Shown here: positions 1 to 9,720 of the stretch, one piece after another
Layout: the number at the start of each line of letters is the position of its first letter
Numbering within the stretch: the stretch's first letter is position 1
Assembly: GCA_963693085.1 (NCBI GenBank)
Contig: OY856412.1
Location: forward strand, 350,430,957 to 350,494,956
Reading direction: 5' to 3'
DNA from: Alisma plantago-aquatica
Lineage: Eukaryota > Streptophyta > Magnoliopsida > Alismatales > Alismataceae
Length of the DNA stretch: 64,000 nt
Position numbers and translations under genes: made by a program
The notes under the pieces: model-generated
Databases searched by the model: none
What the model was told of the DNA's origin: nothing
What the model saw: only the letters and a program-made list of their open reading frames with translations

Positions 1-2652
1 ATGCAAAAGAGATACACCCTTCCCATTATTTAGGGTTAGGGTTTTCCTTCATTAACCGATTAGGGTTTCAAATCATCTCATCACCCATTATTAGGGTTAA
101 GATTTACCCTTATTAACCAATTAGGATTTCAAGATCACATCATAAAAGATTAAACCTTAATTCATACTCTATTCATACTAGGAGTATCAACATATACTTA
201 TTACATGGTTATCATTCAAATATAAGTTTCTCTCTCATCCTCACTAGGATGTTGATTGCACATACTTTTATTAAGTTGGCTCAATTCTCCTCTTAAGGTA
301 CATTAGCTCACAATTATCAAATTGAATGCAACTCTTTACACCTTAATGTAGCATTTTACACAACATACAACATGTATCACTCAATCAAATACTTTGGATT
401 GATGTATTCCCACAATATCAGGCATGATGGTATGTGTATGCTACCATATCGTGTTTGAGATGCAACTTTATCATCATATCATGCATCTATATCAAGCATA
501 TGGTGTATCCTCATCACCATATCGTGTTTAGAGTATATGTCCTATTACCATAACGTGTACCCATATCAGGTCTGTCTAACATTTAGATTTTATCATCTCA
601 AGTTAGAGATACTTAACTTCATATCGTGTATAAGCTGATTGCTTGACCTCATATTGGGTATACGGGGTATACTTGATACCATATCATATACAAGGTGTGC
701 AATTCATCCCTATGTCGTGGATAGGATATGTGCTTCATCATGATATCATTTTAGTAGTACTATATCGGGTTACAATATTGGGTTTTCATATCGTGTTAGC
801 ATATTGGGTAGACCATTATGCTTATATCTTTTCATTCCTTCAAAGGATCAATCATTTATAATAGAATGACAACCTGGATATATAGTTGAGTTCTTTCATA
901 AACAACCCTTTGCACAAAACGATAGGGGTGTGGGATTCAAAAGCATATCGGGTTTCATTTCATCATCTAGGGTTGCCATCACTATATCGGGTTAGAGTGT
1001 ACAATTAATACCATGTCGTGCATGAAGTGTGGACTTGACCTTATATCGTGCACAAGGTATATGTAGGTACCACTCATATCATTCATGAGGTATCACTCAT
1101 CACTATATCGAGTTACCCATCATCTTGGGTTTGTCATGTTGGGTTTAAGGTACTTCAACCCTATATTGGGTTAGACCATGATGATGTCACCATCATCAAC
1201 CTCGAGACTATTGTTCTTAATGTTCTAGTTCATGGAAAACAGTCCTAACATACTTTTGGAACTCAAAGGAACATCAATTACTCGAAGTAATTTGAAATTG
1301 AAAGTAGATCAACACGTTCAACAATATTGAAGGTGAATAATAACATAGTTGGGTTCAAGTTATATAACATGCCTCAAGAACAACTTCCAAGCTCCATGCT
1401 CTAAATCTTCACATTCCCAAGGTTGAAGATGATCTTATCAAAGGTACAAGACTTGAGCTCCTCAGCACTATGCATGATATCTTTACCACTTGTGGCCGAT
1501 ATCCCTCACTTGTGGCCGATATCACCTTGCTAGGATGTCACCTTGCTAGGTCGATATCCTTTCTCTATGGCTGATACCAAGGCTCTAAACTCAACACTCC
1601 TTCACCTATGCACGATACTAAGATGGCATGCAAGATTTCTAAGGGAAATATGGTAGTAAGATCTGAAAATTTTACTAATAGGTGAAGGGAATGGTATTTA
1701 TAGTTGTGGTTTATGAAAAAGAGTGTAAGAGGTGTCATCTTCTTATTACTACTAAGTGTCGCATTGCCATGGATAGATTGACACATGTACTTGCATGCAT
1801 CACATCTTTATCTTGCCATGCAAAATAAAAACTTGAGGATAATTCAAGAGATAAGGGTCGCCCCCTTTGGTTATCTTCTAGGGCAAGCTACTTCCACTTA
1901 CATTATTATTATATTCAATTCAATACAACCTTTCCAAAGGAAAGTTGCAATCCGATATCTATTGCTTCATTGAGGTATCTAGACCATCATGGCCTTTTCC
2001 AATAATCAACAAACTGATAGGAGATTCCCTCCATGGCTCTTTGGCCGATAGGCACTCCCATATCAAGTCTAAAACTCGATTTAACTCATGTAAAGCTTTC
2101 AACTATACATCTTCCTTGGTCTTTTTATCACCAAGAATGCTACTACTCCAAGATGATTCAATCATGGCGTCTCCTTCTTTATATATCCTCTAGATGATAC
2201 TAGGAAGGAGCAAGGACACTCTAGAAGTGGTAATTTATACATCAACCCTACATTTTGGGTAATTTACAATTTGTACCAAAATTGATGCACAAAACACTAG
2301 CATTATTCAAACAAGTTCTCACTTTAGAATTTAGGCTTTCCACAAGCCACCACTTAGCATCATTCTCTCTCTGATGATGTTAAAACACTTAAGATACCAA
2401 CCAAAAAAAGATGTTAAAACACTTAAGATACATTCAACATGTGACATTTTGCAATATAACCCCTCATCTTGGGTAAATTGCACTTTACACCCAAACTATC
2501 ATATAATGCACAAATAGTTTGCAAATAAGATCAAACTTAAAAATAAATTTCACAAAGAGTCTTAATTACTATTCAGAAGATTAAAGCAAGTTTGTAAATA
2601 ACTTAAGCAAAACTTCTACGGTTAGGCCATAACCTAGGTCTGGGATGTTACA
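1..2652 (-). repeat. Left (3') LTR of chromovirus C, partial
   Basis: Position 1 of the window corresponds to 5198, and the copy runs on to match 5198-5730 and then 30276-32397, so this is one of two direct copies split by a later insertion. It ends GATGTTACA at 2652 and is followed directly by a reverse-complement polypurine tract, which marks it as the 3' LTR of a minus-strand element. Its outer end lies left of the window. The part seen is 2652 bp of an LTR whose other copy is about 4.29 kb. Small indels separate the copies inside a short-motif array (about 420-1570). Open frames here are by-products of that array. Confidence 0.9.
1694..1703 (-). promoter_or_regulatory. TATA box of the C LTR promoter
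   Basis: On the minus strand this reads CTATAAATAC, a textbook plant TATA box. It is conserved in the other LTR copy at 31469-31478 although nearby bases differ. It sits about 950 bp from the 5'-reading end of the LTR's inner border, in the orientation of the element. Transcription would run toward lower coordinates. Confidence 0.6.
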
Positions 2653-2690
2653 ATTATCAACCCCTTAAAAGGATTTCGTCCCCAAAATCT
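2653..2690 (-). other. Polypurine tract and 3' terminus of element C
   Basis: Read on the minus strand, a GACGAAATCCTTTTAAGGGG segment lies just before the LTR start TGTAACATCCC. The same terminal segment is found in element H (about 55685-55712) and, slightly changed, in D (26641-26660). It is the usual plus-strand priming site next to the 3' LTR of chromoviruses. Confidence 0.75.
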
Positions 2691-2868
2691 TAAGAGAAAA
2701 GAGAAGGGTACTTCCTCCTCATCTCTTCCTCTAGCTCCCATATGGCTTCTTCAACGTCAGGGTGATGCCAGAGAACTTTCACAAGAACTATGTCTTTCTT
2801 CTTCAACTTCTTGACTCTTTTGTCAAGAATCATCATAGGACCTTCCACATAGGATATATCTTCATTGG
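2676..2868 (-). pseudogene. Chromodomain tail of C pol (remnant)
   Basis: The minus-strand translation contains ILDKRVKKLKKKDIVLVKVL, then a WHHPDVEEAIWELEEEM-like stretch, and ends KYPSLFS before a stop. It aligns closely with the C-terminal integrase/chromodomain tail of D at 26490-26640. In intact chromoviruses this tail directs integration to marked chromatin. Here it is all that remains of pol: the sequence jumps from gag to this tail near 2868, so RT, RNase H and most of integrase are gone. The frame is not continuous with gag. Confidence 0.8.
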
Positions 2869-3423
2869 TCCTTGTCCAATCCGCTCAAACTTCAAGATCT
2901 TCTCATCCAGATAAGTCTTGGGAAAGTATCTACTGACAAACTCTCGTCAGAGTTCCTGCCATCTGACCTCAACACCAGGTCTCTTCTCTTCTTCGATGGC
3001 CCACCAATGGCCAACACTTCCTTTTAGAAGGTATACATCATGCTTAACTTTATCAGCCTCTAGAATGTCAAGGATTCTAAAGGCTTTCTCTAGCTCAGTA
3101 AGCCATGAATCTGCGGCTATTGGGTCAGCTATACCAGCATATTTAGTGGCTCCTACCCAGCATAACCGCTCAAAGGTCTTACGAGATCCATGTCCCTCAT
3201 TGAGAAATGGTATCCTAGGTGCTGGTGTTGGTATCTGATCAACCATATGTGTCATCGTGGTCATGATCTGCCCAAAAAGAGCATGAAAAGCTGGGTTTTC
3301 TAGCATAGCTTGGTCAAGATGGGGATTCTCAGGCACTGGTTCTTCTCTAGCATGTTCCCTTGCACCTCCTCCTGGTGCAACAACAATACTCCCAACAACA
3401 TGTTCTTCATGTGCTCCAGCCAT
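2869..3423 (-). pseudogene. gag of element C, truncated
   Basis: The reading frame starts at ATG 3423 with MAGAHEEH and runs 158 codons to a TGA at 2944-2946, with gag homology continuing past the stop to the break near 2868. It carries the Retrotrans_gag core (ADSWLTELEKAFRILDIL, then a GHWWAIEEEK stretch) that packs into virus-like particles. It aligns with D gag (21995-22560): both begin with an HEEH-containing start and share the PxLDxAxLENP block. The stop sits where D has Arg, consistent with CGA to TGA. There is no zinc knuckle, since it lies in the deleted part. The element probably depended on relatives for all enzymes. Confidence 0.85.
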
Positions 3424-3540
3424 CTTTCAGTTGTACTTCTTCTCTTGTATGAGGAGAATTCACTATAAGATAAATTGGAGGACACTAGAATAGACTCAAT
3501 AACCTTAATCATATGTCTCTATAGACTCGACAAATCTTAG

Positions 3541-3553
3541 GCTCTGATACTAA
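3541..3553 (-). other. Primer-binding site of C (initiator tRNA-Met type)
   Basis: The minus strand reads TTAGTATCAGAGC, one base from the usual TGGTATCAGAGC that pairs with the 3' end of initiator tRNA-Met. It lies five bases inside the LTR border at 3559, as expected for a minus-strand element. The GG-to-AG change fits deamination. Confidence 0.75.
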
Positions 3554-3558
3554 AACTT

Positions 3559-5730
3559 TGTGACGACCTAACCTCAAATCAAGCCATCACCAGTAATAAT
3601 CGTGAAATAACCATAAATAACAAAATTAATAAGAATTAAAACCATTTTGCAAAGAGATCCTTTTTCAAGAAACTCTTAAAGGAAGAACTAAAACTTTATA
3701 TACATCATGGTTCATATTGTACATACGTTGTACCTTCTCATCTTGAGGATAACAAATACCAGTTGCTTTACTTAAACATATACATCAGCAACATAAAACC
3801 TCAAGGCATTCAAGCCAAAATCTCAAGTCATTCATAAAAACCACAAAGTACAATCTCCCAAGGATCTGAGAGTACAAATACGACACATAGGACTTCTATA
3901 TACAAGACACGACAGATTGTACACTCGACCTAAGCTATTACTACTATCCCTGCTGACGTGGTCCTCCCTCTGCAGTTCGATCTCTACCTCCTCGTCCACG
4001 TCCACCTAAAAAATTATGGATCCTACAGGGTGAGACTATTGTCCCATCAAGAGATATAACTCTCTACCAACAATATTATTATCACAGGAAAACACTATAA
4101 AACTGAGCAGAGGATACTTATGCAAGTAAGCAGGTTTATTTGTAGTGCAAATCAATAGATTGACAAGATAGTTCAACTACTCATAGCAGAGTTTACGAAT
4201 CATCTATTTACTTTATAAGGAATATGAAGAATGTGTATAACATCTATCAATTAAGATCTATAGAATTAATAAAGCATCAACCAATGTTTTACGTATTCAA
4301 TCCTTAAGCAAATAAGCTAAATGGATGATTACATGTTCACATTCACACTTATGCCCAGAGGAGATCAAGTATACCACTGATGATCCAACCGACCACTACT
4401 AAGTCAAAATCGGTACCATACAAGGTCAGTGGAAAAGTCGGCTGTCAAGACCTCACATGTCTCGATAAGTACGAGATAACTGGCAGGACATCTTGTGTCT
4501 ACTGCAATTAGCTTACCTGGGTATACTGGTATCTTCACTATAGAGTTATAGCCACAACATGTACTCTCTTTGGGAGAAGACCACTGAGCTTTCCCTGATT
4601 ACTTTTCATCAGGAAGTCCATTGAGCGATCCTAGTTTAGTTGGGGAGTCCACTGAGCAACCCCGATATAATCAAAATTACATATTAGATAATATGTATAC
4701 CGAGTTAAACTCATTTCACCATTCAACAAATCCTGACACTAAATGGATCTATGGTCTGGGCAACTATATGATAAAATTCCACTAGATTAATTAAGTATAT
4801 TACAGTACCTTTTAGCATCAATCAAGTTTCAAGCAAGAATTATATCAGATACTACAAAGAAAGGTGTAATACGTTTATCAAGTACTTTCATGATTCTTTG
4901 GGACACATATAACACTTAGGATCTCAATCTCTTGTCATCATCATGCTTGGGTATTTAAACCCTTAGTGCATCAGTGAGTACTATTACCACTTATCAGGTA
5001 ACCATTACCTCTAGGTCATCAGACCAAGGTATACATTATACTTGTTGCACAAATAATTCACATAGTTGACAAAGCCCATTAAATCTGTATCATATAAACA
5101 TCATAGCTCTTACTTAGCTATGCTCATCACCTCATGATACCTGCATGGTTAGTATTTTATGATAACAACAATATCAAATACATGTCAAAACCATGCAATG
5201 CAAAAGAGATACACCCTTCCCATTATTTAGTGTTAGGGTTTCCCTACATTAACTGATTAGGGTTTAAATCATCTCATCACCCATTATTAGGGTTAAGATT
5301 TACCCTTATTAACCAATTAGGGTTTCAAGATCACATCATACAAGATTAAACTATAATTCATACTCTATTCGTACTAGGAGTATCAACATATACTTATTAC
5401 ATGGTTAACATTCAAATATAAGTTTCTCTCTCATCCTCACAAGGATGTTGATTGCACCATACTTTTATTAAGTTGGCTCAATTCTCCTCTTAAGGTAAAT
5501 TAGCTCACAATTATCAAATTGCATAAAAATCTTTACACCTTAATGAAAAATTTGACACAACATACAACATGTATAACTCAATCAAATACTTTGGATTGAT
5601 GTATTCCCATCATATCGGGCATTAAGGTATCTGTATGCTACCATATCGTGTTTTAGATGCAACCTTATCTTCATATTGTGCATCTATATCGGGCATATGG
5701 TGTAGCCTCATCACCAGATCATGTTGAGAG
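3559..5730 (-). repeat. Right (5') LTR of C, first part
   Basis: It begins TGTGACGACC right next to the primer site and is interrupted at 5730 by element D, resuming at 30276. From 5198 onward it matches window positions 1-540. It has no coding content. Around 4365-4670 a short motif, CCACTGAGC or close variants, recurs three times after AGACC/AGTCC, and a TCAGTGG inverse of it lies at about 4427. Confidence 0.88.
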
Positions 5731-5804
5731 TGTAAGGACCCTAACCTTCGTTTTGGGCTTACCCTATTTGTTTTGCCTAAACCTTGTGCTTGGTTGCTTG
5801 CTAA
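5731..5804 (+). repeat. D 5' LTR, segment 1
   Basis: These 74 bases match the start of the 3' LTR at 26673-26748 with about five differences. Homology stops abruptly at 5804 where the Cassandra/gypsy composite begins. Fifty bases of D LTR present in the 3' copy between GCTAAT and TGCTAC are absent here, so the junction carries a deletion. Confidence 0.88.
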
Positions 5805-6057
5805 TTTCAGGAATGACGACTGGCCCCACAAACCACCACTAGCGTTAATTGTGCACTTTGTCCACACTGACGCGCAAGCCAGGATCAACTTCCCGACTGG
5901 TCACCCATCCTAGTACTACTCCAAGCCAAGCACGCTTAACTATGGAGTTCTTTAGTAATGGGCTTCCTGAAAAGGAGGTGCACCTTGGTGATATGGGTAG
6001 TCCAATCATTCCTTTTAATATAATGTTATTTGAGGCCTCAAATCCTGGGATGTTACA
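5805..6057 (-). repeat. Cassandra-type TRIM LTR, left copy, truncated
   Basis: It matches 14025-14279 almost base for base, lacking about 36 bases of the outer end. It ends GATGTTACA and is followed by a polypurine tract. Cassandra elements are short non-autonomous LTR elements of vascular plants whose LTRs contain a 5S-rRNA-like, RNA polymerase III promoter segment. That segment is visible here on the minus strand, so the family call is firm. No protein is encoded. Confidence 0.88.
5881..5963 (-). promoter_or_regulatory. 5S-rRNA-like Pol III promoter segment in Cassandra LTR
   Basis: The minus strand contains AGTTAAGCGTGCTTGG (box A of the 5S internal control region) and AGTAGTACTAGGATGGGTGA (through box C), in the right order and spacing, with flanks such as GAACTCC and GGGAAGT also like 5S rRNA. 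It is too short and too diverged at the ends to be a functional 5S gene. Box A is intact here but altered in the other copy. Confidence 0.85.
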
Positions 6058-6313
6058 ATCTCCCCCACTTAGACTCTTGACATCCTCGTCAAGGCTCAAC
6101 TATATGGCCTCATAATCTGACCCCATTTCAGTGCAGACCCACAATGGCCCATGGACACCCAGCTCCCGTCCACGGCTACCAGCGCAAGGGCGACTCCATC
6201 TCGTCTCTACGGATAGTCCTTTCCATCTTGCTTGGACTGCACGACTCAAGACTGGCATGCCACATGCCCATGTGGGCCCCACCTACTGGAGGGGTTATGG
6301 CTCTGATACCATT
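6058..6313 (-). mobile_element. Cassandra internal domain (non-coding)
   Basis: Minus strand: it begins with a primer site (6299-6311), runs about 240 bases without coding capacity, and ends in GGGGGAGAT directly before the LTR start TGTAACATCCC. A segment GACGAGGATGTCAAGAGTC precedes the purine tract. Size and order match the Cassandra family, in which the internal part is only a few hundred bases. Short open frames in it are chance. Confidence 0.8.
6299..6311 (-). other. Primer-binding site, Cassandra side
   Basis: The minus strand reads TGGTATCAGAGCC, complementary to the 3' end of initiator tRNA-Met. It is two bases from the border of LTR B, not of a Cassandra LTR, which is the odd point of this composite. 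Confidence 0.8.
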
Positions 6314-6785
6314 TGTAACGACCCCGTCTCCCGGTAACCCCCAATTAAGGGAGAACCGAAGATCAGAGTCATTATTCAACTAACAGGATCAAAGGTTCAA
6401 CAAATAATCAATAACAATTAATAAACTTTACAAACTAAACTGAAAATCAGTATAAAATAAAACTTTGTTTACCTTTTAAAATATGAGATTTCTAAACTTC
6501 TATCCATGAAGATGCTAATCTAACTAATTTTACTGTGCACGTTACTTCTCATTTAATTCCACATATGCCATTTTACCGTTTGTTCTTTTCATTGTACCTA
6601 AAACGTCGACAAACAAAACATCAGTCAGCCGAAGCCGGTATGTGGGGGAAATAATAATCATGAAAATATGGTAACAACGTAATCATTCAATTAATCATTT
6701 AACAACCAAGATTACGTTTTAAGCTATACTACTCAATCTTTACCTATCCCCTAACTCTGTGCTATCCCTACAGTGGACTTGTATG

Positions 6786-6976
6786 CTACCTCTCTTTAGG
6801 TAGATTCTTACCCCCATGGACCTACCTTACAGGTAGCCAATACCTAGGATAATAGAGTCGCATGGCACTACCCGAAGGTAGCCCAATATCTAACCCATGA
6901 TGACTTGATGGTCCTACCCCATTGGTAGCCATTTACTATGTCATCTAATGACCTGATGGACCTATCCCATTGGTAG
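6786..6976. repeat. Array of five short inverted repeats CTACC...GGTAG
   Basis: Stems CTACC/GGTAG occur at 6786-6803, 6822-6836, 6868-6881 and 6914-6928, with a fifth, CTATC/GGTAG, at 6962-6976. Loops are 8, 5, 4, 5 and 5 bases. The last two lie in a tandem duplication of about 48 bases (around 6908-6994). In the element's transcript these would form consecutive small hairpins. Confidence 0.75.
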
Positions 6977-7320
6977 CCATTTACTAGGTCAACTATTAAG
7001 CCACAGAGGGGACCAAGATCTGAGTTAGTAGGCACATTTCTTATATGATAGTCATATCCACATTATAGTTTGCATGAATTAAAATCATCCAACAGTTAAT
7101 TCATGACATCAATGAAAACTTCGGTAAATCTTGGAAAACTAACTCGAGATATTCATAAGCGTAACCACATACCTGATTTGATAATTTCAGAAGCATTAAG
7201 AAAATCCAACCAAGCATGCAATCCAAGTAATTCAACAATCACATAATTCCTGAAAAGAATATGTACTCTATTTATTACACACTTTATCAAGAACCTACTT
7301 TATCAACTTGGATTCACTTT

Positions 7321-7923
7321 CTAGGGTTTCTATATCCATTTTAGGGTTTCGTTTTGCAATTAGGGTTTCCCTTCATCTTTTACCATATTAAACCCTAATT
7401 TTATGCCATTACTCATAAACCCTAATTATCTCATCTATTCTTCAACATTAAGGTTATCTTAACAACATATAACCCTATTTTCATATTACAGGCACATTAA
7501 TCATCAATTAAGCTTCTTTTTCATTAAAGCTACTATTTTTATCCCTTTAATCCATGACAAGATCATTATACGCATTTATCATCAATTCATAGTTCATTAC
7601 GGTATAAATCACATATGAACTTGATTTGCTATTAATTCCACCTTCTATTCATGAGAAAACCCTAATAACTATATTTAGGGTATTTATCCACAACTAGAAA
7701 CCTTTATACTCAAAATAACTTATAACCATGAAAACTCAGTTCTATAATTATATTTTCGGTTTTAACTCATTAAAACCCATATTTATCCAAATTAGGGTAA
7801 CCTACTCAAGAATTAACTCTCCCTTTTATTCTTAATAGGTTAATATTCCTCAGAATTAGGGTTCCAAACCAAATTAACCCAAAAGAGTCATTAAAACTGA
7901 GTTTCATATCAAATTAGGGTTTT
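7321..7923. promoter_or_regulatory. Telo-box cluster (AAACCCTA) in LTR B
   Basis: Seven exact AAACCCTA or TAGGGTTT motifs lie within 603 bases, near 7322, 7341, 7361, 7390, 7417, 7657 and 7915, plus several one-base variants. Telo-boxes are known plant cis-elements bound by TRB and related proteins. Whether they act here is inference. Confidence 0.6.
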
Positions 7924-8558
7924 ACCATAATCTTATACATTAAAGGAGATAACTTGGTGTACTTTTTAAATTGCGATCAAAATAAGGTTCAAATTATATT
8001 TTTATTGGATTCCTCGCATTTTTCTGATCAACTTTCATGTATAATTTGTAATTATCAGATAATTCTACATTTAGTTATGATTTTCGCAAGAGCAGTACTT
8101 TTAGGCCAATGGAAAAGTGCCACGTGTCCTTCTTGTTTTATTTTCCAGCAATCTTGATCTTTATCGTTTTTGTCCCTGCTCCCCTTCTCACGCGCCAAGG
8201 GTAAGAGAGACTTTTCTCTGTCTCTCATCTTCAACCTTGCGCGCGACCAGTTAACTCACGAGCCAGGCGCCAGACTCCGGTCAACTTCATAGTTGACTTT
8301 GGGGTCTCGTCCATCAGCGAGCAAGCCAAGGGGCCAAAAAGATCCACCGCCACCATACAAACTAGTAGAGCTCTACAATTCCACACCTGCGTCATGCCTC
8401 TGCTCCCAACTGACTGCTGCAACTCCAACGGTTTGACAGAGGAATGAAGGGCAAGGTCGGGGTGATTTGTTTGATTGAAATCGCCAAAGGGTTCGACGGC
8501 GTTCTCCGATGTTACCAGGGTTGGTTTCATGACTGCGGGTTCCCCTGAGCACCTTCCG

Positions 8559-8568
8559 CTATATATAG
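8559..8568 (-). promoter_or_regulatory. Candidate TATA box of LTR B
   Basis: CTATATATAG is self-complementary, so strand is set by the element's orientation. It lies inside the GC-richer block of the LTR and is followed, in the minus direction, by mixed-composition sequence like the transcript start region of other gypsy LTRs. Confidence 0.45.
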
Positions 8569-9089
8569 GGTTGGCGACAGAGTCCAGCGATTGGGGACTT
8601 CCTGGCGAGTCTATGAAACCACCCATAAATTGGGTTGGTTGTCTTCGGAACAGGCTCCCAAATTTGGTGGGAAAGTTTCCAAGTCCATCTGTGCATTAAA
8701 TCATGAGGAAATCGTTTGGGAAAACTGATCGATTTGCTCCCCCTTTCCTAATCTGTCTGGGGTAGAAGACAACTGCATTACCCTTGTATTTTGATCCAAT
8801 GGCTGTTGAGCCACGCGAGGAACAAAGGAAACTGGTCTAATTAAATTAAATTGTGACATGTATTGATTTCCTCCACACATTAGGGAAACTTCCAAAAATC
8901 GTATCTCTCAAACCGCTTACGCGTTTGATCCCAAATTTTGAGGGAAGTTTGGTAATAACTTAATCTTTAATTATGCCGAATATGGACCCATTATCTAAAG
9001 AAATTGGATCCCTTTATTTAGTTGCAAGCTATCACTCAAATATGAATATTTCCCATCTATTTTCTCTTTCCTTTGCTTTTAAATTATTA

Positions 9090-9480
9090 TTCTGAGTTCC
9101 TTGTACCTCAAGGAACCCTACTTGCTCAAAATCCCATCTTGGGAATACCCCTGAGCCTTTTATTTATCTTTTATCCATTTTCTTTTTATCTTACTTATTT
9201 CTTATTAAAATATCTCTTTTTGAGATTTTCTCTTTATTTCTATTTTATTTTCCTCATTAGTATTCATTTTATCATTAGGAATCCTTGGGATACGAAATTC
9301 CACTAAGGATGACTCCATTATACCTCTTTTCACTTATTTTCCACAATTCATCAATATTTTCAATTTCTTTCTTAACAAGGAAATACTTAATTGATCTCTT
9401 CTTTTCTTATTGCTCTCTTTATGCAACTTTGGACTCCTTGGAACCCAAGGAACCCAAGAGGCACGAAATCCCTCTTTGGA
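9090..9480. repeat. Degenerate repeat, about 165-bp period, in LTR B
   Basis: Three blocks near 9094, 9273 and 9428 share a TCCTTGG or TTCCTTG start, an AAGGAACCC-like word and an ACGAAATCC or similar word, each followed by T/C-rich sequence with CTTTT and CATTTT words. The similarity is weak and was judged by eye. Confidence 0.4.
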
Positions 9481-9720
9481 TTTTCCTTCTAGAGGTTTCC
9501 ACATTTTTCTTTTCTCAAATATTCAACTATTCATTCACTATTTGAATTTTTCTTATAATTTGGGCCCAATAGCCAATAAAGCCCACAATACAAACATCAA
9601 GGCTATTGTAAACAAAATCCATTTATTCAAAATAGATTATATCATTATTCGTTCAAATATCTTTAATATGAGAAATTACATTTCGCACCAAAGGAACCCA
9701 AAAAAATTGGGGTTGTAACA

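Larger units (their letters stand above)
6314..9720 (-). repeat. Long LTR (B) of a Ty3/gypsy element, 3.4 kb
   Basis: It starts TGTAACGACCC at 6314 and ends GGTTGTAACA at 9720, giving TG/CA ends on either strand. The right side abuts a polypurine tract (CCCCTCTTAGAAG), the left side a primer site. Only one copy exists in the window. It is AT-rich with a GC-richer block at about 8160-8900, which probably marks the promoter and transcript start. It also holds a hairpin array, a telo-box cluster and degenerate repeats listed separately. No protein-coding sequence is supported. Confidence 0.82.

Noticed and set aside
30..110. Interstitial telomere array
   Set aside because: Only a single GGGTTAGGG step plus scattered telo-box words; no tandem TTTAGGG run.
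643..1248. Small open frames rich in Tyr/His/Ile in C LTR
   Set aside because: They arise from the ATATCG word array and recur as the array recurs at 30400-31020.
5881..5963. A genuine 5S rRNA gene
   Set aside because: Only the internal-control part matches, and it is within an LTR with a second copy 8 kb away.
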